Shown: positions 51,346 through 62,800, numbered from the stretch's first letter. The stretch: DNA of 64,000 bases from a bacterium (GCA_020849855.1 JADZFO010000060.1:1-64000), one strand, 5' to 3'. Program-made: numbers and translations. Notes: a model not told the origin generated them from the sequence alone.

Positions 51346-53067
51346 CTAGTGTGCGGCCTCAACCGCTGCGCCCGGGGCAGGGCTGCCTTCACGGCGCTTG
51401 TCGATATAGCCGCCGAGTTCGGGATCCCACTCCAGATGGTCGTAGTGGTAAGGCTCATCCTCCGGGACAATCGGCGGCTCATCAAAGTTGTTGTAGGGCG
51501 GCGGGCTGGTGCACTGCCATTCCAGGGTGCTCGCGCCCCAGGGGTTGGCCGGCGCCTTGCGGCCGCGGTACAGGGAAGAGATCAGGACCCAGCCGCAGAT
51601 GATGAAGCCCACAAGCATGATGTAGGTTCCGACGGTCGAGGCCTGGTGGAAAGGCTGGTACTCGGGCAGGTAGTGCGCATAGCGCCGGGGCGAACCATGC
51701 GAGCCCATGATGAACTGCGGGATGAAGGTGGCGTTGAAGCCGATGTTGACGATCAGAGCGCCAATAGTGCCCCACTTCTCGTCATACATGCGGCCGAACA
51801 TCTTGGGCCACCAGTAGAACACGCCGCCAAAGAAGGCCAGGAAGGTGGAGCCCATCATCGTGTAATGGAAGTGGGCGACCACGAAGTAGGTCTCGTGCAG
51901 GTGTACGTCGGTGCCCAGCGAGCCAAGGAAGAGGCCGGTAAGGCCGCCGATGGCGAAGATCCAGATGAAGCCCAGGACCCAGATCATCGGCGTGCGGTAC
52001 TGGATGCTGCCCTTCCACATCGTGGCCAGCCAGTTGAAGACCTTGACCGCCGAGGGGATCGAGACCGAGTAGGTCAGGGCGCTCATGATCATGTTCATCA
52101 GGGCGCTCTGGCCGGCGACAAACATGTGGTGGCCCCAGACAAGGAAGCCGAAGAGCGCGATCGCGATCGAGCTGTAGGCGATGAAGCGGTAGCCGAAGAT
52201 GGGCTTGCGGCTGAAAGTCGGCACCATCTCTGAGATCACAGCCATCGCCGGCAGGATCATGATGTACACGGCCGGATGGCTGTAGAACCAGAAGAAGTGC
52301 TGGAAGAGCACGGGGTCGCCGCCCAGCGCCGGGTCGAAGATGCCGACGTGGAAGACGCGCTCGATGATCAGTAGCAGCAGGGTGATACCCAGCACCGGGG
52401 TGGCGAGAACCTGGATGATACCGGTCGCGTAGATACCCCACAGGAACAGCGGCATGTTGAACCAGCCCATTCCCGGTGGCCGCAGCTTATGGATTGTGAC
52501 GATGAAGTTCAGGCCGGTGAAGATGTTGGCAAAGCCAAGGATAAATGCCGCCGTCACCACCGGTACCACGGCCGTGTTGGTCGAGGTGCTGTAGGGCGTG
52601 TAGAAGGTCCAGCCGGTGTCAAGGCCGCCCTGGACCAGGCTGGACAGGGCCAGCAGCGCGCCGACGACAAAGAGCCAGTAGCTGGCCAGGTTCAGCTTGG
52701 GGAAGGCTACGTCCTTGGCCCCCAGCATGATCGGCAGGACAAAGTTGGCCAGGGCCGCCGGGATGCCGGGCAGGATGACCAGGAAGACCATCACCGCACC
52801 GTGGTAGGTAAAGAGCTGGTTGTACAGGTCGGGGCCGACAATGTCATCCTTGGGCGTCCAGAGCTCCGTGCGCAGCATGGTGGCAAAAAGGCCGCCGGCA
52901 AAGAAGAACAGGATGATCGACCACATGTACATCACGCCGATGCGCTTGTGGTCCAGGGTCCAGATCCAGGATGCAAAGCCCTTGGTATGGTTCAGGAAGT
53001 TGTTCTCGGCGTAACCGACGGGTGCGTCCGTCGCGCCGCTGCCAACTCTCATTCCTGTTGAAGCCAT
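51346..53067 (-). CDS. ctaD: Cytochrome c oxidase subunit I, A2-type heme-copper oxidase
   Basis: A 573-residue catalytic subunit with 12 or more spans. The heme and copper ligands are all there: His in LFTYHGAVM, CuB His in [10 protein letters not shown] with the cross-linked Tyr, the pair in WGHHMFVAG, and the heme a3/heme a His residues in [12 protein letters not shown]. The YSHP motif with Ala in place of the Glu of GHPEVY marks an A2-type enzyme, as in Rhodothermus and Thermus caa3 oxidases. The C-terminus is a cytoplasmic tail of about 60 residues. AAGGAAGG precedes the ATG. Confidence 0.97.
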   Translation of the reverse strand: MASTGMRVGSGATDAPVGYAENNFLNHTKGFASWIWTLDHKRIGVMYMWSIILFFFAGGLFATMLRTELWTPKDDIVGPDLYNQLFTYHGAVMVFLVILPGIPAALANFVLPIMLGAKDVAFPKLNLASYWLFVVGALLALSSLVQGGLDTGWTFYTPYSTSTNTAVVPVVTAAFILGFANIFTGLNFIVTIHKLRPPGMGWFNMPLFLWGIYATGIIQVLATPVLGITLLLLIIERVFHVGIFDPALGGDPVLFQHFFWFYSHPAVYIMILPAMAVISEMVPTFSRKPIFGYRFIAYSSIAIALFGFLVWGHHMFVAGQSALMNMIMSALTYSVSIPSAVKVFNWLATMWKGSIQYRTPMIWVLGFIWIFAIGGLTGLFLGSLGTDVHLHETYFVVAHFHYTMMGSTFLAFFGGVFYWWPKMFGRMYDEKWGTIGALIVNIGFNATFIPQFIMGSHGSPRRYAHYLPEYQPFHQASTVGTYIMLVGFIICGWVLISSLYRGRKAPANPWGASTLEWQCTSPPPYNNFDEPPIVPEDEPYHYDHLEWDPELGGYIDKRREGSPAPGAAVEAAH

Positions 53068-53122
53068 TCTTATTCCTTCCTTTGCCGCCTCGCGGCACGC
53101 CAGCCTTCAACCCGGGAGGCTC

Positions 53123-54151
53123 TTACTTCAGTGTCTTCAGGTAAGCGATCAGGTAACCGATTTCAGCATCCTTCAGCCGGCCCTGGTAGGTAGGCATCAC
53201 CGGCTGGAAGCCCTCGACAATCTTGGCCTGCGGGTCGAGGACCGATTCGCGGACGTAGTTCTCATCAACCAGCACTGTGCCCCCGTCCTTCAGCTTGGCC
53301 TCGTGTCCCCACAGGCCCTTGAAGGTCGGGCCGGTGCCGGCCTTGCCGTCGATGCTGTGGCACTGCACGCAGCCGCGGTTGTTGTACAGGATCTCGCCGG
53401 CCTTCTCCGGCGGCAGCTTGCCCAGGTCAGACACATCCGCCAGCCAGGAGTCGAAACCGGCGCGGTCCTTGTGGACAAACACACCGGCCAGCATGTCAGA
53501 GTGCTTGGTTCCGCAGTATTCCGTGCAGAAGAGGGTGTGGCGCTGGGTGGAGGGGAACTCCTTGGCCTCTTCGTAATCCTCAACCCAGCGGGCTTCAAAC
53601 CACAGCTTCGTGTAGCGGCCGGGGATCACGTCCTGCTTGATGCGGAAGTTGGGCACAAACAGGGAATGGATCACGTCCGTGCTGGTCATGACCAGGCGGA
53701 TCGGCTGGCCAGCCGGCACATGCAGCTGGTCGCTGATCCATCCGTTGGGGTACTGGAAGCTCCAGGACCACTTCTGCGCCGTGACACCGATCTCATAGGA
53801 GTTCAGGGGTTCATTGCGCAGCTTGATGTAATCCTGATAAGTGAACCAGAAGATCATCACCACCAGCAGCAGGGGAATGCCCGACCAGGTCAGCTCGAGC
53901 ATCATGTTGTGGTGCGGGCTGTGCTCAACAGGGTCGCCCGGCTTGCCCTTGAAGCGCACGCCGAGGTAGACCATGCCGCCGATAATCAGCACGAAGAAGA
54001 ACCAGCACAGCCACCAGATGAACCCGAAGACGCTGTCGATGTTGTGCGCGAAGCTTGAGGCCTGCGTCGGCATCATGCCCGTGGTATCCGTGTCGAGCAG
54101 CGCCAAAGGCAGGCTGCCCAGGTTTGCACCGATTGTCCCTAATCCAATCAT
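53123..54151 (-). CDS. ctaC: Cytochrome c oxidase subunit II fused to cytochrome c (caa3-type)
   Basis: A 342-residue protein. Two spans (about 30-50 and 75-95) are followed by the CuA cupredoxin domain with the binding motif CTEYCGTKHSDM. After it comes a C-terminal cytochrome c domain with NNRGCVQCHSIDG and the axial Met in PVMPTYQGRL. The fusion lets the oxidase take electrons without free cytochrome c and defines it as caa3. ATG 54151 overlaps the end of the sco gene (ATGA), so the longer frame to 54286 is rejected. Confidence 0.95.
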   Translation of the reverse strand: MIGLGTIGANLGSLPLALLDTDTTGMMPTQASSFAHNIDSVFGFIWWLCWFFFVLIIGGMVYLGVRFKGKPGDPVEHSPHHNMMLELTWSGIPLLLVVMIFWFTYQDYIKLRNEPLNSYEIGVTAQKWSWSFQYPNGWISDQLHVPAGQPIRLVMTSTDVIHSLFVPNFRIKQDVIPGRYTKLWFEARWVEDYEEAKEFPSTQRHTLFCTEYCGTKHSDMLAGVFVHKDRAGFDSWLADVSDLGKLPPEKAGEILYNNRGCVQCHSIDGKAGTGPTFKGLWGHEAKLKDGGTVLVDENYVRESVLDPQAKIVEGFQPVMPTYQGRLKDAEIGYLIAYLKTLK

Positions 54152-55086
54152 GCCCGAGTTGCTCCAGCCGCTGGGGCGGTGCCGGAGGCACCCTCCGCGG
54201 TAAAGTCCGTTGAAATGCCGCCATTGCCGCCCGGGCCCTGGCCGCTGTCTTTGCCGCCGGTCCTGCGCCGGCGCTCCGTTCCCCACAGCACTGACAGCCA
54301 GATAGCAAGGGCGGCCATAGTCAGCACACCGCCGACCTTCATCGCCCCCACGGCTGTCATTACATAGGTGCCCTTGGTTGAGTCGTACATGTAGCAGAAC
54401 AGCGTGAAGTCATCCACGACTGTCCCGATCCTGCCCTGGCCGGCTTCCACCAGGGCCAGGCGCAGGGTCTTGGGGTCAAACTGCACACCCTGCAGATAGC
54501 GGCTGACCCGCCCGTCCGGCGTGCAGATGATCAGCACGGAAGGATGGGCGTACTCCCGGCGTTCGGGGATCCAGCGGAAGCGGTAGCCGACGCTGTCAGC
54601 CAGCGCATTGATGTTGTTCTGGTTGCCGGTATGGAAATGCCAGGCCGCCGGGGCGAGTGGATCGCCCCAGTACTCGCAGTAGTTCTGCTTCTTCTGCTTG
54701 GTCAGCTGTGACTGCTCCGAGGGGTTGATGGAGACAGTGACAATGTCGTAGTCCTGGCCCGGCGTAAGCTCGACTTCCTTGAGCGCATCAACCATGCCGT
54801 TGAGCGTCAGCACGCAGAGCATCGGGCAGGAGTAATAGTTCAGCGTCAGGATGATCGGTCGGTCACCGGTGAAACGTTCGGCCAGACGGTGCGGGAAGCC
54901 GTCCTCATCCATGAACTGCAGGTCCAGCGGGACCTGGGCGTCGAGCTTCTGTTCAAGCTCCAGCCCGGCCAGCTCTTCCGGCTGCTTCAGGTTGAGCTGC
55001 CCCGCGGCAGGCCCCGTGAGAGCGAGCGCAAGGCCCGCAGACGCCAGGGTCGCCCAAGCCCATCTGTAACTGTGCTTGGCGCGCAT
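54148..55086 (-). CDS. SCO1/SenC copper chaperone for cytochrome oxidase
   Basis: 312 residues. An N-terminal signal or anchor (about 8-28, WAWATLASAGLALALTG) leads into a thioredoxin-like domain with the copper-binding CPMLC motif and a downstream His in REYAHPSVLIICTPDG. Sco proteins deliver copper to the CuA site of subunit II, encoded by the next gene. Unusual features are the C-terminal span (about 255-273) and a Gly/Thr-rich tail of about 45 residues. ATG 55086 is chosen because the frame upstream overlaps the preceding gene, and AAGGAAGG lies ahead of it. Confidence 0.9.
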   Translation of the reverse strand: MRAKHSYRWAWATLASAGLALALTGPAAGQLNLKQPEELAGLELEQKLDAQVPLDLQFMDEDGFPHRLAERFTGDRPIILTLNYYSCPMLCVLTLNGMVDALKEVELTPGQDYDIVTVSINPSEQSQLTKQKKQNYCEYWGDPLAPAAWHFHTGNQNNINALADSVGYRFRWIPERREYAHPSVLIICTPDGRVSRYLQGVQFDPKTLRLALVEAGQGRIGTVVDDFTLFCYMYDSTKGTYVMTAVGAMKVGGVLTMAALAIWLSVLWGTERRRRTGGKDSGQGPGGNGGISTDFTAEGASGTAPAAGATRA

Positions 55087-55090
55087 GATC

Positions 55091-55654
55091 TTAAATACCT
55101 TCCTTCTCCGCGGAAGCATCCGTTGCGGCGGGCGCTTCCGTCGCGGCGCTGGCAGCTTCGCCGGTGGCTTCATCCGCCGCCGCTTCCGCGCTCGCCGCAG
55201 CCGCCGCAGAGGCCTCAGTGGCCGCCGCAGCCTGACTGCTTTCAGCCTGCAGCTGGGCTGCCTGCTTCTGCTGGGCTTCGATCAGGGTCTGCTTGACAGC
55301 TTCCGACATCGGAATGCTGACCAGGTTCTTATCCGGGTTGGTCCAGCGGGACTCCTCGCCCAGCTCAGCCAGCTGAGCCGTGCGCAGATCGCCGAACTGC
55401 TGCCAGTTGATCTCGTAGTTCTTGCCGATGCGCTTGGCAAACTGCTCATTTGAAAGGGAACGGCCGTAGAGCCCGAGCAGGACATAAATGATGGCGATGG
55501 TCAGCAGCGATCCGACGATGGTGATAAACCACAGCGCGCCATAGTTAATGTCCGAGTCAGTGATCGGCTCGCCATCAGCCAGGTGCCCAATTTGATGGTG
55601 CCCGGCTGCTTCCGCAGCCCGCTGGTCCAGATCGTGCTTGTCGTGCTCTGTCAT
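55091..55654 (-). CDS. Small membrane protein of the ACIII-oxidase operon
   Basis: 187 residues with one span at about 42-65 (WFITIVGSLLTIAIIYVLLGLYG) and an outer domain with NYEINWQQFGDLRTAQ. The last 90 residues are Ala/Glu/Ser-rich and probably disordered. It lies between actF and sco, three bases after actF. I cannot name a family. Position and topology suggest an accessory subunit or assembly factor of alternative complex III or the oxidase. Confidence 0.75.
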   Translation of the reverse strand: MTEHDKHDLDQRAAEAAGHHQIGHLADGEPITDSDINYGALWFITIVGSLLTIAIIYVLLGLYGRSLSNEQFAKRIGKNYEINWQQFGDLRTAQLAELGEESRWTNPDKNLVSIPMSEAVKQTLIEAQQKQAAQLQAESSQAAAATEASAAAAASAEAAADEATGEAASAATEAPAATDASAEKEGI

Positions 55655-55657
55655 TGC

Positions 55658-56911
55658 TTACACCTTGATGTTGTCGAAGCGCAGGGACTCGCCAAGGCGC
55701 GGGTCCTTCAGCGGGATGATGGCCTTGCCGCGGGCGATAGCCGCGGCGCTGGCGAAGAACACGCCGCCGACGAAGACCGTGGCGCAGATAGCGGTAAACA
55801 GCATCCGGCCGTCAGTGATCTTCTCGGGGCTGTAGTTCGGCATGATCACGTAATACAGGTCCACCCAGTGGAAGACCGGGATCCAGAGCGCCGCGAAGGT
55901 CAGGGTCAGCTTGTTGCGCTTCAGGCGGCGGTTCAGCAGGAAGGCGAAGGGGATGATGAACTTGCCGATCAGCAGCAGCCAGGACCAGTTCTCCCAGCCG
56001 CCCTCCTGGCGGAACATGTACCAGAAGGTCTCTTCCGGCATGTTCGCATACCAGGTCAGCATGTACTGGCTGAAAGCGATGTAGCCCCAGAAGAAGGTGA
56101 AGGCGAACATCAGCTTGCCCAGGTCGTGATAGTGCTCCATCGTGATCGAGCGGCGCAGGAAGCCCTGGCCCTGCAGGTAGATCGCGGTGAGGCACAGGAT
56201 GCTCATGAAGGAGCTGACGCAGCCGGCGAAGACATAGACGCCGAAGATCGTGCTGAACCAGGTCGGGGCCAGGCTCATCAGCAGGTCAAAGGCCGCCAGG
56301 GTCAGGGTCAGGGCGAAGACGACGAGGCCCGGCGCGGATGTGGTCCACATGCGCTTGGTCAGGGTCACATCGCCCGTGCTGTCCTGCTTGAGGCTGTTGC
56401 CAAGGAAATACCAGGCCAGGAAGCCCCAGATGGCGAAGTAGCCCACGATGCGGATGGCGAAGAAGGCCGGGTTGAGCCAGGCTTCCTTGCGCCCGATAAG
56501 GATCTGGGCATGGTGCTCAAGCTCCACGCTGGAGCCGGGGTGCCAGGAATACAGCTGCGCCCCGCCGATGACGACGCCGGCCAGTACCAGTACGCCCAGG
56601 ACGGGCAGGGTGGCGGCGAAGTACTCGGCGATACGGCGGACAACCACATTCCAGCCGCCGCGGGCGGCATAGATAACCATGATGAAGAAGAGCGCGCCAA
56701 GGGCCACGCTGAGCCAGAGGAAGCAGCCCTGCAGCCAGGCAAACCAGAAGCCCCGCAGTCCGTCGCCCATGCTCGCGCCAAGGCCAAGCGCCCCGGCGAG
56801 CCCGGCGACCGCGGCCACGGCTCCGATGCCCATGATCTGGCCTTCCTTGCCGCCAAGGAATGCCTTGTCGTCCTTGACCTGCTCCGGCTTGAGGTATGTC
56901 TGGTGGGCCAT
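55658..56911 (-). CDS. actF: Alternative complex III subunit ActF (NrfD-like quinone-site membrane protein)
   Basis: A 417-residue integral membrane protein with about ten spans of the NrfD/PsrC type, paralogous to ActC but shorter and more diverged. Examples are FFAIRIVGYFAIWGFLAWYFLG and FVFAGCVSSFMSILCLTAIYLQG, with HYHDLGKLMFAFTFFWGYI. In ACIII structures ActF pairs with ActC in the membrane. It overlaps actE by one base. Confidence 0.92.
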   Translation of the reverse strand: MAHQTYLKPEQVKDDKAFLGGKEGQIMGIGAVAAVAGLAGALGLGASMGDGLRGFWFAWLQGCFLWLSVALGALFFIMVIYAARGGWNVVVRRIAEYFAATLPVLGVLVLAGVVIGGAQLYSWHPGSSVELEHHAQILIGRKEAWLNPAFFAIRIVGYFAIWGFLAWYFLGNSLKQDSTGDVTLTKRMWTTSAPGLVVFALTLTLAAFDLLMSLAPTWFSTIFGVYVFAGCVSSFMSILCLTAIYLQGQGFLRRSITMEHYHDLGKLMFAFTFFWGYIAFSQYMLTWYANMPEETFWYMFRQEGGWENWSWLLLIGKFIIPFAFLLNRRLKRNKLTLTFAALWIPVFHWVDLYYVIMPNYSPEKITDGRMLFTAICATVFVGGVFFASAAAIARGKAIIPLKDPRLGESLRFDNIKV

Positions 56912-57888
56912 TACTTGCCTGCCTCGCTGTTATGCGTGTCGCTGGCGGCGGGCGCATCGGCGGCAGGGCTCTCAGCCGCTGCCGGCGTCTCGCCGCCCTT
57001 CTTGAGTGCGTCAATCTGGGCCTGCAGCGCGCTGATCTGCTGATCCATGGCGGCCTGCTGTTCAGGGCTCAGGTTGGCATCCGGGGCGTAACGTTCCTGG
57101 TTCAGCTTGGTCAGCTGGCCTTCCAGCTCGGTCAGCTGGTCCACTCCCAGCGCGGCCGCGGCACCGTCTGCGGGGGCCTTGGCGCTCTCAGCCGCCGGGG
57201 CGGGCTTGTCCGCCTCCAGGCGCTGGGCCACATCCGCCGGCAGATCGCCCACGTTCGCGTTCTGGCTCTTCTGCAGGGCGCGGATGTAAAGCACGATCTT
57301 CCAGCGGTCTTCCGGCGCGATCTGTGAGCCATAGGCGCCCATGCTGCGCACGCCGTGGGTAATCACGTTGAAGAGGTAGCCGTCCGGGCGGGCAATGACC
57401 GCCGGGTCATGCATGCTCTTGGGCGGGGTCCAGGCCATATCGCCGGGGAACTGGATCGCCAGCTCGTCCGCGCGCACCGCCACCATGCCGTTGCCATAGC
57501 CGCTGAAGCCGTGGCAGGGGGCGCAGTAGATGTCATAGCGCTCACGGCCGCGCTGCAGGCTGTCCTCGTTCACGGCGATAGCGCCGGGCAGCGCGCTGGC
57601 GAAGGCGCCGTCAACGATGCCTTCATAGAAGTGCTGGTCTGCGTTCAGCTCGCCGCGTGCCACCGTGCCATACACGGGCTGGCGGTCGGCGCGCTTGTCG
57701 GCGAAGATCAGGTTGGCCTGCTGGGCCTTGAACTTCTGCTGGTTGTCCATGTCCGGGATGATGGACGGACGCGGACGGGTGCTGGGCATCTCGCGGCCGG
57801 CGAAGATCGCGGCCAGCGGGATCATGGAGGCAAGAATTACCACCCAGGCGGCTTTACTGATCCAAGTTGGCATCTGGCGTGACTGCAT
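56911..57888 (-). CDS. actE: Alternative complex III subunit ActE (monoheme cytochrome c)
   Basis: 325 residues. An N-terminal signal/anchor (about 10-28) is followed by a cytochrome c domain with one heme site (IYCAPCHGFSGYGNG) and the axial Met in RSMGAYG. The last 110 residues add an Ala/Glu/Gln-rich coiled-coil-like tail (QLTELEGQLTKLNQE), not part of a standard ActE. It should pass electrons from ActA towards the oxidase. It abuts actD and actF with no gap. Confidence 0.92.
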   Translation of the reverse strand: MQSRQMPTWISKAAWVVILASMIPLAAIFAGREMPSTRPRPSIIPDMDNQQKFKAQQANLIFADKRADRQPVYGTVARGELNADQHFYEGIVDGAFASALPGAIAVNEDSLQRGRERYDIYCAPCHGFSGYGNGMVAVRADELAIQFPGDMAWTPPKSMHDPAVIARPDGYLFNVITHGVRSMGAYGSQIAPEDRWKIVLYIRALQKSQNANVGDLPADVAQRLEADKPAPAAESAKAPADGAAAALGVDQLTELEGQLTKLNQERYAPDANLSPEQQAAMDQQISALQAQIDALKKGGETPAAAESPAADAPAASDTHNSEAGK

Positions 57889-58476
57889 TTAGCCCTCCAG
57901 GACCTCCACGTTGCTGCCATGCAGGCTCTCGGCAAGCTGGCGCGCCTTTTCCCGGTTGAACTTCGGGTCATCGGCCAGCAGGCTGATAAAGAACCTGTCG
58001 GTGGTGGCGCGCTTGAAGCGCTCACTGTGGAAGACGGGGTGGTAATACTGCGGCAGGCGGTTAAAGAACAGCATGCCAAAGAACAGGGTGATACCGCTGA
58101 AGAGTACGGTCATCTCGAACATCACCGGGATGTTCGCCGGGATGCTCCAGAAGGGCTTGCCGCTGACGATCAGCGGGTAGTCATAGGCGTTCATCCACCA
58201 CTGCATCAGCAGTGCGAGACCCAGGCCGGTCAGGCCGGCGCCAAGGACGATCCAGGGCAGAATCGGCTCGCGCAGGCCCATGGCGTGGTCCAGCCCGTGT
58301 ACCGGGAAGGGGCAGTGGGCGTCCCAGTTCTTGTAACCGCTGTCACGCACCTTCTCGGCGGCGTGCACAAGGGCCGTGGGGTTCTCAAACTCCACCAGAT
58401 AGCCCAGATACTGCGGCTCGGCCCCGGGGACGGCTGCCGCCGTGCTGGCCTGCGGATTCTTGCTTGCGGTAGCCAT
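57889..58476 (-). CDS. actD: Alternative complex III subunit ActD (DUF3341)
   Basis: A 195-residue protein with two spans (about 62-80 and 100-120) and an N-terminal ferredoxin-like soluble domain (EYLGYLVEFENPTALVHAA, DAHCPFPVHGLDHAMG), matching DUF3341. The conserved CPFPVHG stretch is present. Its ATG overlaps the actC stop (TAATG). It is a structural membrane subunit without cofactors. Confidence 0.93.
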   Translation of the reverse strand: MATASKNPQASTAAAVPGAEPQYLGYLVEFENPTALVHAAEKVRDSGYKNWDAHCPFPVHGLDHAMGLREPILPWIVLGAGLTGLGLALLMQWWMNAYDYPLIVSGKPFWSIPANIPVMFEMTVLFSGITLFFGMLFFNRLPQYYHPVFHSERFKRATTDRFFISLLADDPKFNREKARQLAESLHGSNVEVLEG

Positions 58477-59876
58477 TAGTGGCGCACCTCCGCCTGAGGC
58501 ATCACGCCGCGGATTTCTGCCATCGCGATCAGAGGCAGGAAGCGGCAGAAGAGCAGGAACAGGGTCATGAACAGGCCCATGCTGCCGAAGAGCATGCCTA
58601 GGTCAACCCAGGTGGGGACGAAGGGCGCCCAGCTTGAGGGCATCCAGTCGCGGTTCAAGCTGGACACGATGATCACGAAGCGCTCGAACCACATGCCGAT
58701 GTCGACGAAGATCGCCACCACCATCAGGGACCAGATGCTTGTGCGGAACTTCTTCCACCAGAAGAGCTGCGGGCTGGCGACGTTGCAGAAGATCATGATC
58801 CAGTAGGCCCAGGCATAGGGGCCCATGGCGCGGTTCAGGAAGGTGAACTGCTCAACCAGGTTGCCGCTGTACCAGGCGATGAACATCTCGGTGGCATAGG
58901 CGTAGCCCACCATCATGCCGGTGGCCAGGATGACCTTGGCGCAGTTCTCCAGGTGGTGCATCGTGATGATGTCTTCCAGGCCGAAGATCTTGCGGGCCGG
59001 GATCAGCAGCGTGACCACCATCGCGAAGCCGCCGAAGATGGCGCCCGCGACGAAGTAGGGCGGGAAGATCGTGGTGTGCCAGCCGGGAAGCTGGGCGGTG
59101 GCGAAGTCGAAGGACACCACCGAGTGGACCGAGAGCACCAGCGGGGTGCTGAAGGCCGCCAGAAGAAGGTAAGCCTTCTCATAGACCTGCCAGTGGCGCA
59201 TCGAACCGCGCCAGCCCAGGGCCAGGATGCCGTAGATCAGCTTCTGCCAGTAACCCTTGGCGCGGTCGCGGACCGTCGCCACATCCGGGATCAGGCCCAT
59301 GCTCCAGAAGAGCAGGGAGACCAGGAAGTATGTGCTGATGGCGAAGACGTCCCACAGCAGCGGGCTGCGGAACTGCGGCCAGACCCATTCCTGGTTCGGG
59401 ATGGGGAACATCCAGTAGACCAGCCAGATACGGCCGACGTGGATCAGCGGGAAGAGTCCCGCGCAGACCACGGCGAAGATGGTCATCGCCTCGGCTGAGC
59501 GGTTGATGCTCGTCCGCCAGCGCTGACGCAGCAGGTAGAGGATCGCTGAGATCAGTGTGCCGGCGTGGCCGATACCGATCCAGAAAACGAAGTTCGTGAT
59601 GTCAAAGGCCCAGCCGACGGGGTTGTTGTTACCCCAGACACCGATACCCTTGGTGATCAGGTAGGCGACAAGGCTGAAGAAGAAGACTGCGACCAGGGAG
59701 CTGATGATCAGCGCGGTCGTCCAGATCTTCGGCGGATTGGGGGCCTCGATAACGCGGCAGACCACGTCGGTCATCGACGCGAAGTCGTGGTTGCCGAGGA
59801 CCAGCTGCGGACGCGAAGCCGGATCTTCGACTGTGTTGTCCAGCGCCCTCTGATTATTGGCGGGTATCGCGCTCAT
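58476..59876 (-). CDS. actC: Alternative complex III subunit ActC (NrfD family)
   Basis: A 466-residue membrane protein with about ten spans that carries the quinol site of the complex. Typical segments are [52 protein letters not shown] and [21 protein letters not shown]. The HAGT and HVGR motifs and their spacing match ActC/NrfD. It lies nine bases after actB and overlaps actD by one base. Confidence 0.95.
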   Translation of the reverse strand: MSAIPANNQRALDNTVEDPASRPQLVLGNHDFASMTDVVCRVIEAPNPPKIWTTALIISSLVAVFFFSLVAYLITKGIGVWGNNNPVGWAFDITNFVFWIGIGHAGTLISAILYLLRQRWRTSINRSAEAMTIFAVVCAGLFPLIHVGRIWLVYWMFPIPNQEWVWPQFRSPLLWDVFAISTYFLVSLLFWSMGLIPDVATVRDRAKGYWQKLIYGILALGWRGSMRHWQVYEKAYLLLAAFSTPLVLSVHSVVSFDFATAQLPGWHTTIFPPYFVAGAIFGGFAMVVTLLIPARKIFGLEDIITMHHLENCAKVILATGMMVGYAYATEMFIAWYSGNLVEQFTFLNRAMGPYAWAYWIMIFCNVASPQLFWWKKFRTSIWSLMVVAIFVDIGMWFERFVIIVSSLNRDWMPSSWAPFVPTWVDLGMLFGSMGLFMTLFLLFCRFLPLIAMAEIRGVMPQAEVRH

Positions 59877-59885
59877 AAGCTTGCC

Positions 59886-62800
59886 TTAGTGACCTCCCTC
59901 TGCGCTGCTGCCGACGGGCTCTGCGTGGCCTTCGGCTTCGTGAGAGTGCTCGTCCCCATGGGAATGCTCATCCGCATGCGGACGCACCGGGTACTCTGCG
60001 GCGAGTGCCGGGTTGGGGTTGCGCAGGCGGGCCTGATAGCGCACCCGCGGCCGGGTGTTGATCTCACCCAGGATCGCGTAGGTGCGGTTGTCCTGAACAG
60101 CCTCGCTGATGCGGCTCTTGGGGTCGTTGAGGTCGCCAAAGACGATCGCGTCGGCCGGACAGGCCTGGGCGCAGGCGGGTACCACCTCACCGTCCTGGAT
60201 CGGGCGGCGATCATTCTTGGCGCTGATCTTGGCCGCCTGGATGCGCTGCGTGCAGAAGGAGCACTTCTCCATCACGCCTCGGCTGCGCACGGTCACATCC
60301 GGGTTCATGGCCATCATCTCGACCGGGGTCATGGTGCCGCGGTGCTTGTGCAGGTTGAACCAGTTGAAGCGGCGGACCTTGTAGGGGCAGTTGTTGCTGC
60401 AGTAACGGGTACCGACACAGCGGTTGTAGACCATCACGTTCAGGCCGTCATGGTCGTGGACCGTGGCCGCCACCGGGCAGACCTGCTCGCAGGGTGCGTT
60501 CTCGCAGTGCTGGCAGGGCACCGGCTGGGACACAGCCATCGCCTTGTTCGGGTCCTCGCCGGTGAAGTAGCGGTCGACGCGGATCCAGTGCATCTCGCGG
60601 CCCTTGCGGACCAGCTTGCGGCCGACCACCGGAATGTTGTTCTCAGCCTGGCAGGCCACGGTACAGACGCCGCAGCCGGTGCAGGAGTTGAGGTCAATTG
60701 CCATGCCCCAGCGGTAAGTCTGCTGGGTGTAATCCACGGGATCCTTCCAGAGCTGCTCCCAGTGGCCGCCGTTCTCGACGGGCTCACCGATATGCGCCAC
60801 GAAGCCGGGGTCGGCGGCGTGCTGCTCAACGGTGCCTTCGCGGACCAGCTCTTCAACGCGGCGGGCGCGTTCCTTCAGGCCGATCCTGTCGATGGCCCAG
60901 TGGTCCTGGACACTGGCCAGCTCGAACTTGCGCGCGGTGGGGCTCAGCTTGAGCCCGCCGCTGCGGTAGAAGGTCTCCTTGCCGCGCAGGGCGTAGGTGT
61001 TCCAGCCGCCGCGGTTCACATCGCGCACAGCCGCCTTGCGGCCATAGCCAAGGCTGACGGTCACAGCTCCAGGGCCATGGCCCGGAAGCACATAGACAGG
61101 GGCCTCCAGCGTCACCTGGCCCAGCTCAAGGTTCACCACTGTGCCATGCCGGATACCCAGCTTCTCAGCCGTTTCCAGACCCATCAGCACCGGGTTGTCC
61201 CAGGTGCACTTGCTCATCGGGTCAGGGTTCTCCAGCAGCCAGCCGTTGTTGGCGAAACGCCCGTCGTACAGGCTGTAGCTGGGGGCAAAGAGCAGATCAA
61301 AGCTGCCGTCCGCCGCCGGCTTCACGTACTGGTCAAGGGTCCAGGCAAAGTTGGAGGTGGTCCAGGCCGGGCTGGCCAGTGCGGAGGCCGAACCCTGCAG
61401 CACACCGTCGTGCAGAACCTGACGCCAGGCGGCCTCAAAGTCGCCGCCCAGCAGGGGCTGCATCGTGCGCCGGACCAGCTCATAGCCGCTCAGCGGCTGC
61501 GGGTCGACCAGCATGGAAAGCAGCTCAATCTCGCTGATGCCCTCGTAAAGCGGCGCAATCAGCGGCTGCACAATGCTGACCGTGCCATCCCAGGCGGCGC
61601 CGTCACCCCAGCTCTCAAGGAAGTGAGCCCGGTTGACATGCCACTGACAGGCCTGGGAGGTCTCGTTGTCGTAGTGCGAAAGATGGATCGTCGTGCCTGC
61701 GTTGCGCAGGGCGGCTTCGAAGCCGAGGTCCGCGGGCGCATCGAAGACCGGGTTGCCGCCGATCAGCAGCAGCGTGTTCACGGTCTTGGCTTCCAGCGCG
61801 GACTTCAGCGTGCTGATTTCCTTCAGGTGGCTCTGGCGGGCCGGGTTGGTGTCCAGGGTGTAGTTCACCGTGGAGCCGGTGTTGCCCAGCGCGCTGTTAA
61901 TCAGGTGCACCAGGGCATGGATCTCAGCGCCCTGCTGCTGGCCGGCGACGACAATGCTCGCGCCGTGGTTGTTGCTAAGGTCTTCAAGCAGCGCCTGGAC
62001 CACCGGGTCGGAGGCCAGGGGGTGGCTGGCAAAGCCGTTCAGGCTGGCCAGCAGGCCCTGATACTGCATGGGCAGGGGCAGGCCGCGCTTGACAAAGAGA
62101 TCCGCCGCGATGACGCAGGCCACGGCTCCCACATCGCTGGGGGCCAGGGCCAGACGGTGGTCCGCCTGGGCGCCGGTGACGCTGTGGTTGCACTCAAAGA
62201 CATAACTGCGGCTGAAGTCCGGGCTGCCAGGCTTGCGCTTGGCGCTGTAGTCACGGGTGTACTTCAGGCTCGCCGGATGGGTCATCAGGAAGTCGCTGTC
62301 GATGGAGGCCACGACGCGGGCATTGCTGAATTCGTAGTGCGAGCGGTAGGGCTGGCCGAAGACGATATAGCTGCCCTCGCGCTCGTTATCCAGGCTCAGC
62401 GGCTCATACTCATGCCAGGTGGCACGGGGGAAGCGCTGCATGAAGCGCTGGCGCAGATCCGCCAGGGTGGGGGAGGAGTTGGCCTCCGACAGCACCGCCA
62501 GACCCTCGCCGCCCGTGACTTCCATCCCGGCAGCCAGCTGGGTCACCGCGCCGCGGAAGTCAGCCATAGTCGAGTTCATCGCCTGGGTGCCCAGGCGCTG
62601 GATCGGGCCGCGGCTGCGATCCGGGTCATACATATCTAATAGGGAGGCCTGGTGCCAGGCCATGGTGCGGCCGCCGGAGATCGGGTGGGAGGGGTTGCCC
62701 TCCACCTTGATCGGCCGGCCGTCATATGAGCTGACCAGCAGGCCGGTGGCATAGCCGCCCAGGTCCATGGCAGTCGCGAACTGCTTGGTGGTGCCGGGGA

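Noticed and set aside
59565-62639. 1024-codon open frame on the + strand opposite actB and actC
   Set aside because: It is the antisense shadow of actB/actC in high-G+C DNA. Its translation is low-complexity Ala/Val/Gly/His-rich without any family motif.
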